Shown: piece after piece, positions 9,294-17,294 of the stretch
Layout: each line of letters opens with the position of its first letter
Numbering within the stretch: the stretch's first letter is position 1
Source of the DNA: an uncultured Microbacterium sp.
GTDB taxonomy: Bacteria > Actinomycetota > Actinomycetes > Actinomycetales > Microbacteriaceae
Assembly: GCF_900078385.1 (NCBI RefSeq)
Contig: NZ_FLQR01000006.1
Coordinates: forward strand, 62,001 to 126,000
Length of the DNA: 64,000 bases
Direction of reading: 5' to 3'
Notes under the pieces: model-generated
The model's database searches: none
The model's input: the letters and a program-made list of their open reading frames with translations, nothing else
Told to the model about the DNA's origin: nothing
Translations under genes and position numbers: made by a program

Positions 9294-9455
9294 ATGGCAG
9301 CGAAGCGAGTGCTGACGAGCATCAGGCATGCGATCTTCGGGAAGCCGGTCACCCACGAGGAGCAGCGGGCCGCGCAGAGCCGCCCGACGCGCGATCCGAT
9401 GGTGGACGCGCAGTACGAGATCCGCAGCACCCGATTCACGGGGCTGCACTTCTGA
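9294..9455 (+). CDS. Small hypothetical protein (53 aa)
   Basis: A 53-codon ORF starts at an ATG preceded by a strong ribosome-binding site (GCAGGAGGA, five bases upstream) and ends in TGA. The product is basic at the N-terminus (MAAKRVLTSIRHAIFG) and polar at the C-terminus (STRFTGLHF). It has no transmembrane segment or metal motif. It sits divergent from padR and 40 bp upstream of menC, possibly cotranscribed with menC. Its function is unknown. The ribosome-binding site and third-position GC bias argue that it is real. Confidence 0.65.
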   Translation: MAAKRVLTSIRHAIFGKPVTHEEQRAAQSRPTRDPMVDAQYEIRSTRFTGLHF

Positions 9456-9495
9456 ATCACCCTCGCGCCGCGTCCGCGACGGGCAGGATGGGCGT

Positions 9496-10482
9496 ATGAC
9501 CCTGCCTTCGCTGCCCGAGCTCCTCGCCGGCGCCCATGTCGTCGCCCTCCCCCTTGCGACGCGCTTCCGCGGCATCGACGTCCGCGAGGCCGTCGTGTTC
9601 GAGGGCCCCGAGGGATGGACGGAGTTCTCCCCGTTCCCGGAGTACGACGATGCGGAGGCATCGGCGTGGCTCGCCGCGGCGATCGACTTCGGGTGGGCGG
9701 CGCAGCCGGCACCGGTCCGCACCCGTATCGCCGTCAACGCCACGGTGCCCGCCGTCGACGCGGCATCCGTCGCGGGCGTCCTGGCCCGCTTCGGCGGATG
9801 CCGGACGGCCAAGGTCAAGGTCGCGGAGGCCGGGCAGCGCCTCGCCGACGACGTCGCGCGGGTCCGGGCGGTGCGCGAGGCGATGGGTCCCGAGGGGCGG
9901 ATCCGTGTCGACGCCAACGGCGGCTGGAACGTGGACGAGGCGGAGCACGCCCTGCACGCCCTCGCCGAGTTCGACCTCGAGTACGCGGAGCAGCCGTGCG
10001 CGAGCGTCGACGAACTCGTGGAACTGCGGCGGCGCGTGAAGTACATGGGCATCCCGATCGCGGCGGATGAGAGCGTCCGCCGGGCCGCCGACCCGCTCGC
10101 CGTCGCCCGCGCGGGCGCAGCCGACATCATCGTCGTGAAGGCGCAGCCGCTCGGCGGCGTCCGCCGTGCCCTCGAGATCGTGGACGAAGCCGGTCTCCCC
10201 GCCGTCGTCTCGAGCGCCCTGGACACCAGCGTCGGACTGTCGATGGGGGTCGCCCTCGCGGCGGCGCTGCCCGAGCTCGACTTCGACTGCGGTCTCGGCA
10301 CCTCCGCCCTGTTCACCGCCGACATCGTCACGCCGCCGCTCCTCCCCGAGGGCGGGGGACTCACGGTGGGCAGGGTCACCCCGGATCCCGAGCGGCTCGC
10401 CGCCCTCGCGGCATCAGAGGACCGGCGCGCGTGGTGGGTCGCACGACTGGCGCGCTGCCACGCGCTCGTGACGAGCGACTAG
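9496..10482 (+). CDS. menC: o-Succinylbenzoate synthase
   Basis: MenC dehydrates SHCHC to o-succinylbenzoate in menaquinone biosynthesis and belongs to the enolase superfamily. The catalytic Lys lies in the KVKV strand. The metal ligands are in RVDANGGW, EYAEQP and ADES, and a second Lys is in IIVVKAQPLGG. The 328-residue length fits actinobacterial members. The ATG at 9496 was chosen because the recognisable N-terminal domain begins there. Its 3' end overlaps the convergent TetR gene by 4 bp. No other men genes are in the window. The related role of the dipeptide epimerase group is less likely given the fit to actinobacterial MenC. Confidence 0.9.
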   Translation: MTLPSLPELLAGAHVVALPLATRFRGIDVREAVVFEGPEGWTEFSPFPEYDDAEASAWLAAAIDFGWAAQPAPVRTRIAVNATVPAVDAASVAGVLARFGGCRTAKVKVAEAGQRLADDVARVRAVREAMGPEGRIRVDANGGWNVDEAEHALHALAEFDLEYAEQPCASVDELVELRRRVKYMGIPIAADESVRRAADPLAVARAGAADIIVVKAQPLGGVRRALEIVDEAGLPAVVSSALDTSVGLSMGVALAAALPELDFDCGLGTSALFTADIVTPPLLPEGGGLTVGRVTPDPERLAALAASEDRRAWWVARLARCHALVTSD

Positions 10483-11114
10483 ACCGCGGGCGCCTCGACG
10501 AGCACGACGACGAGACGCTCGAGGCGCGCATTGAGCAGCGCCCCGATCTCCTCCCGCGTCCGGCCCTCCATGGCCGCGCGGGTGCACGTGTCGTCGGAGA
10601 GGTCGAGCAGGAGCTGCGCCGCATCCGGGACGGGCAGCCGCAGTCGCACGCCGTAGGCGTCGATGACCTGCTCGATGATCTGCTCCACCCGCACCCGCAG
10701 ACTGTCCTGCCACGCGAGGTAGGCCGCCGCCATGCGCGGATCGCGCAGCGCCTGCACCCGGATCTCGGCGATCAGCTGCGGCTCCATCCGGTCCCCGAGC
10801 GAGACCCCGACGACCTGGTCGACGATGGCCGTGGCGTCGAGCGCTCGCGAGCCGGACGCCAGTTCGCGGACGCGCCCGGCCACCTGTTCCAGCTTGTCCT
10901 CGGACAGCTGGGTGATGAGGGCGAGGAAGAGTTCTTCCTTCGATTCGAAGTTCGAGTAGAAGGCGCCCCGCGTGAACCCGGCGCGCTCGCAGATCGCCTC
11001 CACGGAGGCCGCTGCCATGCCGACGTCGCCGAAGACCTCGTGGGCCGCGTCGAGCAGGCGGGCACGGGTCTGCTCGCGTCGGCGGGAGCCCGGTTTGGCC
11101 GACACCTCGATCAT
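10479..11114 (-). CDS. TetR-family repressor of the MMPL/YhgE operon
   Basis: The 211-residue protein has a TetR N-terminal helix-turn-helix (about residues 10-55; ARLLDAAHEVFGDVG and GFTRGAFYSNFESKEELF) followed by a helical ligand-binding domain. The ATG at 11114 is preceded by GGGAGG at a good distance, so the longer in-frame start at 11144 is rejected. It is divergent from the MMPL gene, and the intergenic region holds two perfect palindromes, so it very likely controls that export operon. The inducing ligand is unknown; membrane-active or lipophilic compounds are typical for such pairs. Confidence 0.9.
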   Translation of the reverse strand: MIEVSAKPGSRRREQTRARLLDAAHEVFGDVGMAAASVEAICERAGFTRGAFYSNFESKEELFLALITQLSEDKLEQVAGRVRELASGSRALDATAIVDQVVGVSLGDRMEPQLIAEIRVQALRDPRMAAAYLAWQDSLRVRVEQIIEQVIDAYGVRLRLPVPDAAQLLLDLSDDTCTRAAMEGRTREEIGALLNARLERLVVVLVEAPAV

Positions 11115-11181
11115 CCGGACACCTCCCGTCCCGTCAATCTTCACACCCAGCCCTCAGGGTTGCGAGGTCAGGCACACTTAG

Positions 11182-11214
11182 GATACATCTATGTATCGGA
11201 TACAGCGTTGTATC
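11182..11214. promoter_or_regulatory. Twin palindromic operators for TetR regulator
   Basis: Two 16-bp palindromes lie in tandem: GATACATCTATGTATC at 11182-11197 and GATACAGCGTTGTATC at 11199-11214. Their half-sites GATACA/TGTATC are identical and their centres are 17 bp apart. They are AT-rich islands between divergent tetR and the MMPL gene, 35 bp upstream of the MMPL GTG. This arrangement fits cooperative binding of two TetR dimers. Confidence 0.85.
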
Positions 11215-11248
11215 GGAACCTGCTGATCAAATAGCGCTCGGAGCGTCC

Positions 11249-14044
11249 GTGTCCACTCTTCTGTTCTCCCTCGGCCGCTGGTCGTACCGTCACCCCTGGC
11301 GGGTCCTCGTCGCGTGGCTGCTGCTCCTGGCGCTCGCCGGCGGCGGCGCGCTGGTGTTCATGAAGGGCACCGACAACGCCTTCACGATCCCGGGCACCGA
11401 GGCGCAGGAGGGCATCGAGCTCCTCGAGCGGACCTTCCCGCAGGCCAGCGGCACGAGCGCGCAGCTCGTCGTCGTGGCGCCGGAGGGAGACCGCCTCGAC
11501 GAGGGGGACAACGCCGGCGTCATCGCCTCGGCGGTCGACGAGCTGCAGGACATCGACGGGGTCATCGCCGTGACCGATCCGTTCGACGAGATGGTCGCCG
11601 GGCTCGTGTCCGAGGACGGCCAGGCGGCCATCGTGCGCCTGCAGTTCGACGGCCAGGCCACGGATGTCTCCGCCGCGACGAAGGACGAGCTGCGGACGGT
11701 GGCTTCCGATGTCCGCGCGGACATGCCGGAGGGCTCTTCGGTCGCCATCGGCGGCGACCTGTTCTCCACCTCCGTCCCCGCGATGTCCCTCACCGAGGCC
11801 GTCGGCGTGCTGCTCGCGCTCTTCGTGCTGATCGTCACCTTCCGCTCGCTCGCGGTGGCGTTCTTCCCTCTCGCGAGCGCCCTCATCGGCGTGGGTCTCG
11901 CGATCGCCCTGATCTACGTCGCGACGGCGTTCGCCTCGATCTCCTCCACGACGCCGCTGCTCGCGATCATGCTCGGCCTCGCCGTCGGCATCGACTACGC
12001 GCTGTTCATCGTCGCCCGACATCAGGACCAGGTGCGCGCCGGAGTCGAGCCCGAGGAATCCGCCGCCCGCGCCACCGGCACGGCGGGCTCCGCCGTCGTG
12101 TTCGCCGGCGTGACGGTGCTCATCGCGCTGATCGGCCTGAGCTTCGCCGGCATCCCGTTCCTCACCACGATGGGCATCGCCGCCGCGGTGGCGGTCGCCA
12201 TCGCCGTGCTCGTCGCCGTCACGCTCACCCCCGCGCTCCTCGGATTCGCGAAGGGTCGCGTCGTCGGCTGGGCGCCGCGGCGTCGCCGTCCCCGCAAGAC
12301 GGCGCGTCCGGCCCGCGGCTTCGCCGACCGCTGGGTCACCGGCATCACCCGGCATCCGGTCATCACGACGATCGCCGTCGTCGCGCTCCTCGGGATCGTC
12401 GCGATCCCGGCCGCGAGCCTCAAGCTGGCCCTGCCCAACGCGGGCGTGCAGCCCCCGTCCAGCGAGGCCCGGCAGGCGTACGACCTCACCGCCGAGCACT
12501 TCGGTCCGGGAACGAACGGGCCGCTGATCATGACCGGCACGATCGTCACCTCCACGGACCCGCTCGGCCTCATGGCCGATCTGAAGGAGGAGGTCGAGCG
12601 CATCCCCGGCGTCAAGGAGGTCGCCCTCGCGACTCCGAACGAGACGGCGGACACCGGCCTCATCCAGATCGTCCCCGAGACCGCCCCGGACGACCCCGCG
12701 ACCGCCGACCTCGTGCGCGAACTCCGCGACCAGCACGACCGGCTCCTCGACGAGTACGGCGTCGACCTCAAGGTCACGGGCTTCACCGCCGTCGGCATCG
12801 ACATCTCCGACCGCCTGGGCTCGGCCCTCGTGCCGTTCGGCATCTTCGTCGTCGGGCTGTCCCTCATCCTGCTGATGATCGTCTTCCGCTCGATCTGGGT
12901 GCCGATCAAGGCCGCCGCGGGCTATCTGCTCTCCGTCGCCGCGTCGTTCGGCGTCGTCGCGGCGGTGTTCGAGTGGGGCTGGCTCGCCGACCTGCTGCAC
13001 GTCACGCGCACGGGTCCCGTCATCAGCTTCATGCCGATCATCCTCATGGGCGTCCTGTTCGGCCTCGCGATGGACTACGAGGTCTTCCTCGTCTCACGCA
13101 TGCGCGAGGACTTCGTGCACGCCAACCGCTCCCGCGGCGGGCGCGCCGAGCGCGCCACCGCCGTCGCAGCGGTCCGGAGCGGGTTCACGGCATCCGCCCG
13201 CGTCGTCACGGCCGCCGCCGTCATCATGTTCGCCGTCTTCGCGGCGTTCGTCCCGGAGGGCGACTCGTCGATCAAGCCGATCGCGCTGGGCCTCGCCGCG
13301 GGCATCGCGATCGACGCCTTCCTCGTGCGGATGACGCTCGTCCCGGCCGTCATGGCGCTGCTGGGCGAGAAGGCATGGTGGATGCCGCGCTGGCTCGAAC
13401 GCGTCCTCCCCCACTTCGACATCGAGGGCGAGGCCGTCGAGCGCGAGCTCGCGCACGCCGACTGGCCCGCCCCCGGCGACACGCGCCCCCTGTCCGGCGA
13501 GGGCCTCGCGGTCCGCGCCGACGGCGGGCGGGGCGTCGGCGATCTGACGCTGTTCTCCGAGGTCGCGGTCAGCGTGAGCGACGGCGACACGCTGGTCGTC
13601 ACGAGCACCGACCCGCGCGCCGGCCGCGCCTTCGTGCTGATGGTCGCCGGACGCATCCCGGTCGGCGACGGCCTGCTGCGGGTCGCCGGCCACCTGCTGC
13701 CCGGGCGCGCCGCGTGGGTGCGCGCGCACGTCGGCGTGGCTCTGCTCGACGGCGCCGCCGACCCGCTGCGGGAGCTGCGCCGCGCACTCGCCGGCGGTAC
13801 CCGTCTCGTCGTCATCGACGGCATCGACACCCTCGTCGGCGCCGAGCGCGACCAGGCCGCCGCGCTGCTGCGCGACACGGCCGATGCGGTCCGTGAGCGC
13901 GGCCACGCGCTCACGGTCGTCGCCTCGGCCCGCCGCGACGGACCTGCTCTCGACATCCTCTCCGATGCGCACCGCCCGAGCGTCACGACGCTCGCCCTCA
14001 GCCCCCACCCCGCCCCCTCCGACACGCAGGTGATCTCCGCATGA
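11249..14044 (+). CDS. MMPL/RND-family exporter with degenerate ABC-like C-terminal domain
   Basis: The first 720 residues form an actinobacterial MMPL transporter: two repeats of six transmembrane helices with large extracytoplasmic loops, and the proton-relay segments GIDYALFIV in the first half and AMDYEVFLVSRMRED in the second. Residues about 748-931 are an added soluble domain. It resembles an ABC ATPase in layout, but its phosphate-loop region lacks the Gly-Lys-Ser/Thr and only a weak DGID stands where Walker B would be. The GTG start at 11249 has CGGAG upstream. The gene overlaps the YhgE/Pip gene by 4 bp. Substrate is unknown; lipid, siderophore or drug export are family possibilities. 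Confidence 0.9.
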   Translation: MSTLLFSLGRWSYRHPWRVLVAWLLLLALAGGGALVFMKGTDNAFTIPGTEAQEGIELLERTFPQASGTSAQLVVVAPEGDRLDEGDNAGVIASAVDELQDIDGVIAVTDPFDEMVAGLVSEDGQAAIVRLQFDGQATDVSAATKDELRTVASDVRADMPEGSSVAIGGDLFSTSVPAMSLTEAVGVLLALFVLIVTFRSLAVAFFPLASALIGVGLAIALIYVATAFASISSTTPLLAIMLGLAVGIDYALFIVARHQDQVRAGVEPEESAARATGTAGSAVVFAGVTVLIALIGLSFAGIPFLTTMGIAAAVAVAIAVLVAVTLTPALLGFAKGRVVGWAPRRRRPRKTARPARGFADRWVTGITRHPVITTIAVVALLGIVAIPAASLKLALPNAGVQPPSSEARQAYDLTAEHFGPGTNGPLIMTGTIVTSTDPLGLMADLKEEVERIPGVKEVALATPNETADTGLIQIVPETAPDDPATADLVRELRDQHDRLLDEYGVDLKVTGFTAVGIDISDRLGSALVPFGIFVVGLSLILLMIVFRSIWVPIKAAAGYLLSVAASFGVVAAVFEWGWLADLLHVTRTGPVISFMPIILMGVLFGLAMDYEVFLVSRMREDFVHANRSRGGRAERATAVAAVRSGFTASARVVTAAAVIMFAVFAAFVPEGDSSIKPIALGLAAGIAIDAFLVRMTLVPAVMALLGEKAWWMPRWLERVLPHFDIEGEAVERELAHADWPAPGDTRPLSGEGLAVRADGGRGVGDLTLFSEVAVSVSDGDTLVVTSTDPRAGRAFVLMVAGRIPVGDGLLRVAGHLLPGRAAWVRAHVGVALLDGAADPLRELRRALAGGTRLVVIDGIDTLVGAERDQAAALLRDTADAVRERGHALTVVASARRDGPALDILSDAHRPSVTTLALSPHPAPSDTQVISA

Positions 14045-16221
14045 CTCTCCCCATCGAACGAGCCCGGTCCCGCACACCCGTCACGTGGCTGACCCTGGTC
14101 GGCGTGCTGCTGCTGCCCGTCGTCATCGGCGGCATCCTCGTGGCGGCCCTCTACAACCCCACCGAGCGCCTCGACAGCATGAGCACGGCCATCGTGAACA
14201 ACGATGAACCGGTCACCCTCGACGGGCAGACCGTTCCGCTCGGTCGGCAGCTGACCGCCGGTCTCGTCGAGGGATCCGACGAGCAGCCGAGCAACCTCGA
14301 CTGGACGATCTCCAACCCCGACGATGCCCGCGAGGGCCTCGCAGACGGCACGTACGACGCCGTCATCACGATCCCCGAGAACTTCTCCGCCGCCGCGACC
14401 TCGACGGCGCCCGGCGGCGAGCCCGAGCACGCGACCATCTCGGTCACGACCGCGCCGGACAGCCTCATCGTGGACGACGCCATCACGGCGCAGGTGACCC
14501 AGGCCGCGGCATCCCTCATGGGTCGCGAGCTCTCCAGCGTGTACCTGGAGAACGTCTTCCTCGGCTTCACGACGCTGGGCGATCAGCTCGGCGAGGCCGC
14601 CGACGGCGCGCAGGCGCTGGCGGACGGCGGCACGCAGGCCGCCGACGGCGCCCGGACGTGGGCCGAGGGGGCAGCGGATGCCGCGAACGGCGCGAGCTCG
14701 CTCGCCGACGGCGTGCGGAAGCTCTCCGGCGGGGCCGGCGATCTCGCGGACGGGGCCGACGGCATCGCCGACGGCGCCGCGGGGCTCGGGGACGGTGCGA
14801 CGAAGCTCGCAGCCGGCACGACCGCGACCGCGGACGGGCTGGACACCTGGGCTGCCGGCGCGGGCGGCGTGTCCGCCGGCGCGACCGATCTGGCTGCGGG
14901 CCTGCAGCGGCTCGCCGCCGGTGCCGCGCAGATCCCCGCGGTGCCGCAGGCGGTCGTCGACGGTGCGAACGCCGTCGCCGCCGACAGCGCGGAGATCAAG
15001 GCGACGATCACGGATGCGGCCGCCGAGCTGACGCAGCTCGCCGCCGACTGCGCCGCCGCCGGCGGTTCCGCGCAGCTGTGCGCCGACCTCGCCGCGGTCG
15101 CATCGGACGCCAACGCGGTGCTGCCTCAGGTGACGGGTGTGATCGACCAGTCCGGCCTGATCGCCGCGCAGGTGGGGCAGTTCGCCCAGTTCGGCCCGCA
15201 GCTGACCCAGGGCCTGAAGGACGCCGCAGACGGCGCGACGAGCCTCGCCGGAGGCATCACCGAGCTCGCCGACGGCGCGACCGCGGCCGCGGACGGCGCG
15301 CGGCGGCTCGCCACCGGCGCCACCGGCCTCGCCGGCGGCGCCACGCAGCTCTCCGCCGGGGCCGCGAAGCTCGCGGACGGCGCGGACACCTTCGCGGTCG
15401 GCGCCGCCGCGGCGGCGACCGGGGCCGAGGACCTGGCCGGCGGCGTCGGCCTCCTCGCCGACGGTGCCGGCAGCATCTCGGACGGCGTGACGACGCTCGC
15501 GGACGGCACGGGCACGCTCGCGGACGGCCTCGACACGGCGGCGGATTCGCTGCCGTCGTACACCGACGCGGAGGCCACGGACCTGGCGTCCGTCGTCGCC
15601 GACCCCGTGCAGGCGGACGGCATCGGCTCGAGCATCTTCGGCGCCTCCGCCGTGCCGCTCCTGGCGACCCTCGCGCTGTGGTTCGGCGGACTCGCGTCCT
15701 TCGTGGCGCTGCAGGCCGTGCCCCGGCACGCGCTGAGCTCGCGCCGCCCGTCTGTCCTGCTGGCGCTGCGCAGCCTCGCCCCCGCGGCCGGGATCGGTGC
15801 CCTGCAGGGCCTGCTGGTCGCGGGCGTCGTGCAGTTCGCAGCCGAGTACGACGTCGGGACGTGGGCGCTCTTCGCGGCACTCAGCGTCGTCGCCGGCGTC
15901 GCGTTCGCGGCCGTGAACCAGGCGCTCGTGGCGGTCTTCGGCGGGGCGGGCCGGTGGATCTCGGCGCTCGTCGGCGTCCTCGCCGTCGCGACGGGCATCG
16001 TCTCGACGGTGCCGGGAGCCCTGTCCTCGATCGCGGGCCTCGCGCCGACGGCGCCGGCGTACACGGCGCTGCTGGCATCGCTGACGCCCGCCGAGGGCGT
16101 CATCCCCGGCGTCGTCGGGATGCTGGTGTGGGCCGGCCTCGCGTTCGTCGCGACGATCGTGGCCGTGGCGCGTCGCCGCTCGGCGTCGCCGCGCTCCGTG
16201 CTGGTGGCCTCTCCCGCCTGA
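14041..16221 (+). CDS. YhgE/Pip-family membrane protein with ADGA-type repeats
   Basis: One N-terminal transmembrane helix (about 15-37) is followed by an extracytoplasmic region. From about residue 180 to 505 a long array of near-heptad repeats rich in L-A-D-G-A and A-x-G-A is interrupted by a segment with two cysteines (CAAAGGSAQLC). The C-terminal 190 residues contain about six transmembrane helices. This is the architecture of YhgE/Pip (phage infection protein) proteins, which share a membrane domain with ABC-2-type exporters. The start codon overlaps the MMPL stop (ATGA), so the pair probably works together under the TetR repressor. The repeat region may form an elongated periplasmic-side stalk. 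Confidence 0.9.
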   Translation: MTLPIERARSRTPVTWLTLVGVLLLPVVIGGILVAALYNPTERLDSMSTAIVNNDEPVTLDGQTVPLGRQLTAGLVEGSDEQPSNLDWTISNPDDAREGLADGTYDAVITIPENFSAAATSTAPGGEPEHATISVTTAPDSLIVDDAITAQVTQAAASLMGRELSSVYLENVFLGFTTLGDQLGEAADGAQALADGGTQAADGARTWAEGAADAANGASSLADGVRKLSGGAGDLADGADGIADGAAGLGDGATKLAAGTTATADGLDTWAAGAGGVSAGATDLAAGLQRLAAGAAQIPAVPQAVVDGANAVAADSAEIKATITDAAAELTQLAADCAAAGGSAQLCADLAAVASDANAVLPQVTGVIDQSGLIAAQVGQFAQFGPQLTQGLKDAADGATSLAGGITELADGATAAADGARRLATGATGLAGGATQLSAGAAKLADGADTFAVGAAAAATGAEDLAGGVGLLADGAGSISDGVTTLADGTGTLADGLDTAADSLPSYTDAEATDLASVVADPVQADGIGSSIFGASAVPLLATLALWFGGLASFVALQAVPRHALSSRRPSVLLALRSLAPAAGIGALQGLLVAGVVQFAAEYDVGTWALFAALSVVAGVAFAAVNQALVAVFGGAGRWISALVGVLAVATGIVSTVPGALSSIAGLAPTAPAYTALLASLTPAEGVIPGVVGMLVWAGLAFVATIVAVARRRSASPRSVLVASPA

Positions 16222-16252
16222 CCCGCCGCGTGGCCGCCGCGCGCGGACGCGG

Positions 16253-17284
16253 TCAGCTCAGGCCGCTGTAGACGTGCAGGCCCTTGAAGAACTGGTTCAC
16301 GATCGTGAAGTTGAAGATCACGGCGCTGAAGCCGATGATCGACAGCCACGCCGAGCGGGTGCCGCGCCAGCCGCGGGTCGCGCGGGCGTGGATGTATCCG
16401 GCGTACAGGGTCCAGATCACGAAGGTCCAGACTTCCTTCGTGTCGAAGCCCCAGTAGCGGCCCCATGCGTCGTTGGCCCAGATGGAGCCGGCGATGAGCG
16501 TGAAGGTCCAGAGGATGAAGCCGACGATCGCGAACCGGTAGGCGAGCGACTCGAGCGCGTCCGCCCCAGGCAGCGTGCGCAGGAACCCGGGGCCGGTCTT
16601 GGCGACGGCTGCCCCATCCGCATCGCCGGATGCCGCGACGGTGAGCCGCTCGCGGCGCGCCTGCATGAGCTGGAGGACCGACAGCGCGAAGGCGAGCGCG
16701 AAGACGGCCGTCGCGAGCGAGGCGACGAAGACGTGGATGACGAGCCACACGCTCTTGAGGGGATCGGCCAGCGGCACGACCTCGACGTAGTAGGCGAGCG
16801 CGGCGCCGCCGAGGAGCACGATGACGAGGCCGGTGAGGAAGGAGCCGAGGAAGCGCAGGTCGTAGCGGAACAGCACGACGAGGTAGACGGCCACCACGAG
16901 CATCGTGCCGGTCAGCGCGAACTCGTACATGTTCGACCACGGCACCCGGCCCGCGGCGATGCCGCGCAGCACGTCGGCGGCGACGTGGAAGAGGAAGCCG
17001 AGCACCGTCAGCGAGGTCCCGATGCGGGCCCACAGGTACCGCGGGCGCTGCGACGGCGCGACCTCGAGCGCATCCGGACCGCGCTCCGCGACGCCGCCGG
17101 CGAGTCCCCCGCCCCCGACGCCGACGAGGACGCGCGCGCCCGCGGCGTCCTTCGCCTTGATCGCGAGGTCGGAGCGACGCGCGAGGTCGATCGTGTAGGC
17201 GATGAACGCCAGCGTGTACACGGCGACGGCGGTCCACACCAGCACGACCGAGACGGCATCCATCGACAAACCGGTGTCCAACAT
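16253..17284 (-). CDS. ccsB: Cytochrome c biogenesis protein CcsB (haem handling)
   Basis: CcsB works with ResB in System II, bringing haem across the membrane and ligating it to apocytochrome c. The 343-residue product has about eight transmembrane segments. It carries the tryptophan-rich WWD-type motif in WGRYWGFDTKEVW near residue 275, plus conserved histidines in the flanking loops. The ATG at 17284 follows GGAG by 4 bp; upstream in-frame sequence overlaps resB and is not coding. It lies 10 bp after resB and closes the five-gene cluster. Confidence 0.95.
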   Translation of the reverse strand: MLDTGLSMDAVSVVLVWTAVAVYTLAFIAYTIDLARRSDLAIKAKDAAGARVLVGVGGGGLAGGVAERGPDALEVAPSQRPRYLWARIGTSLTVLGFLFHVAADVLRGIAAGRVPWSNMYEFALTGTMLVVAVYLVVLFRYDLRFLGSFLTGLVIVLLGGAALAYYVEVVPLADPLKSVWLVIHVFVASLATAVFALAFALSVLQLMQARRERLTVAASGDADGAAVAKTGPGFLRTLPGADALESLAYRFAIVGFILWTFTLIAGSIWANDAWGRYWGFDTKEVWTFVIWTLYAGYIHARATRGWRGTRSAWLSIIGFSAVIFNFTIVNQFFKGLHVYSGLS

Positions 17285-17294
17285 GATCTCCAGT

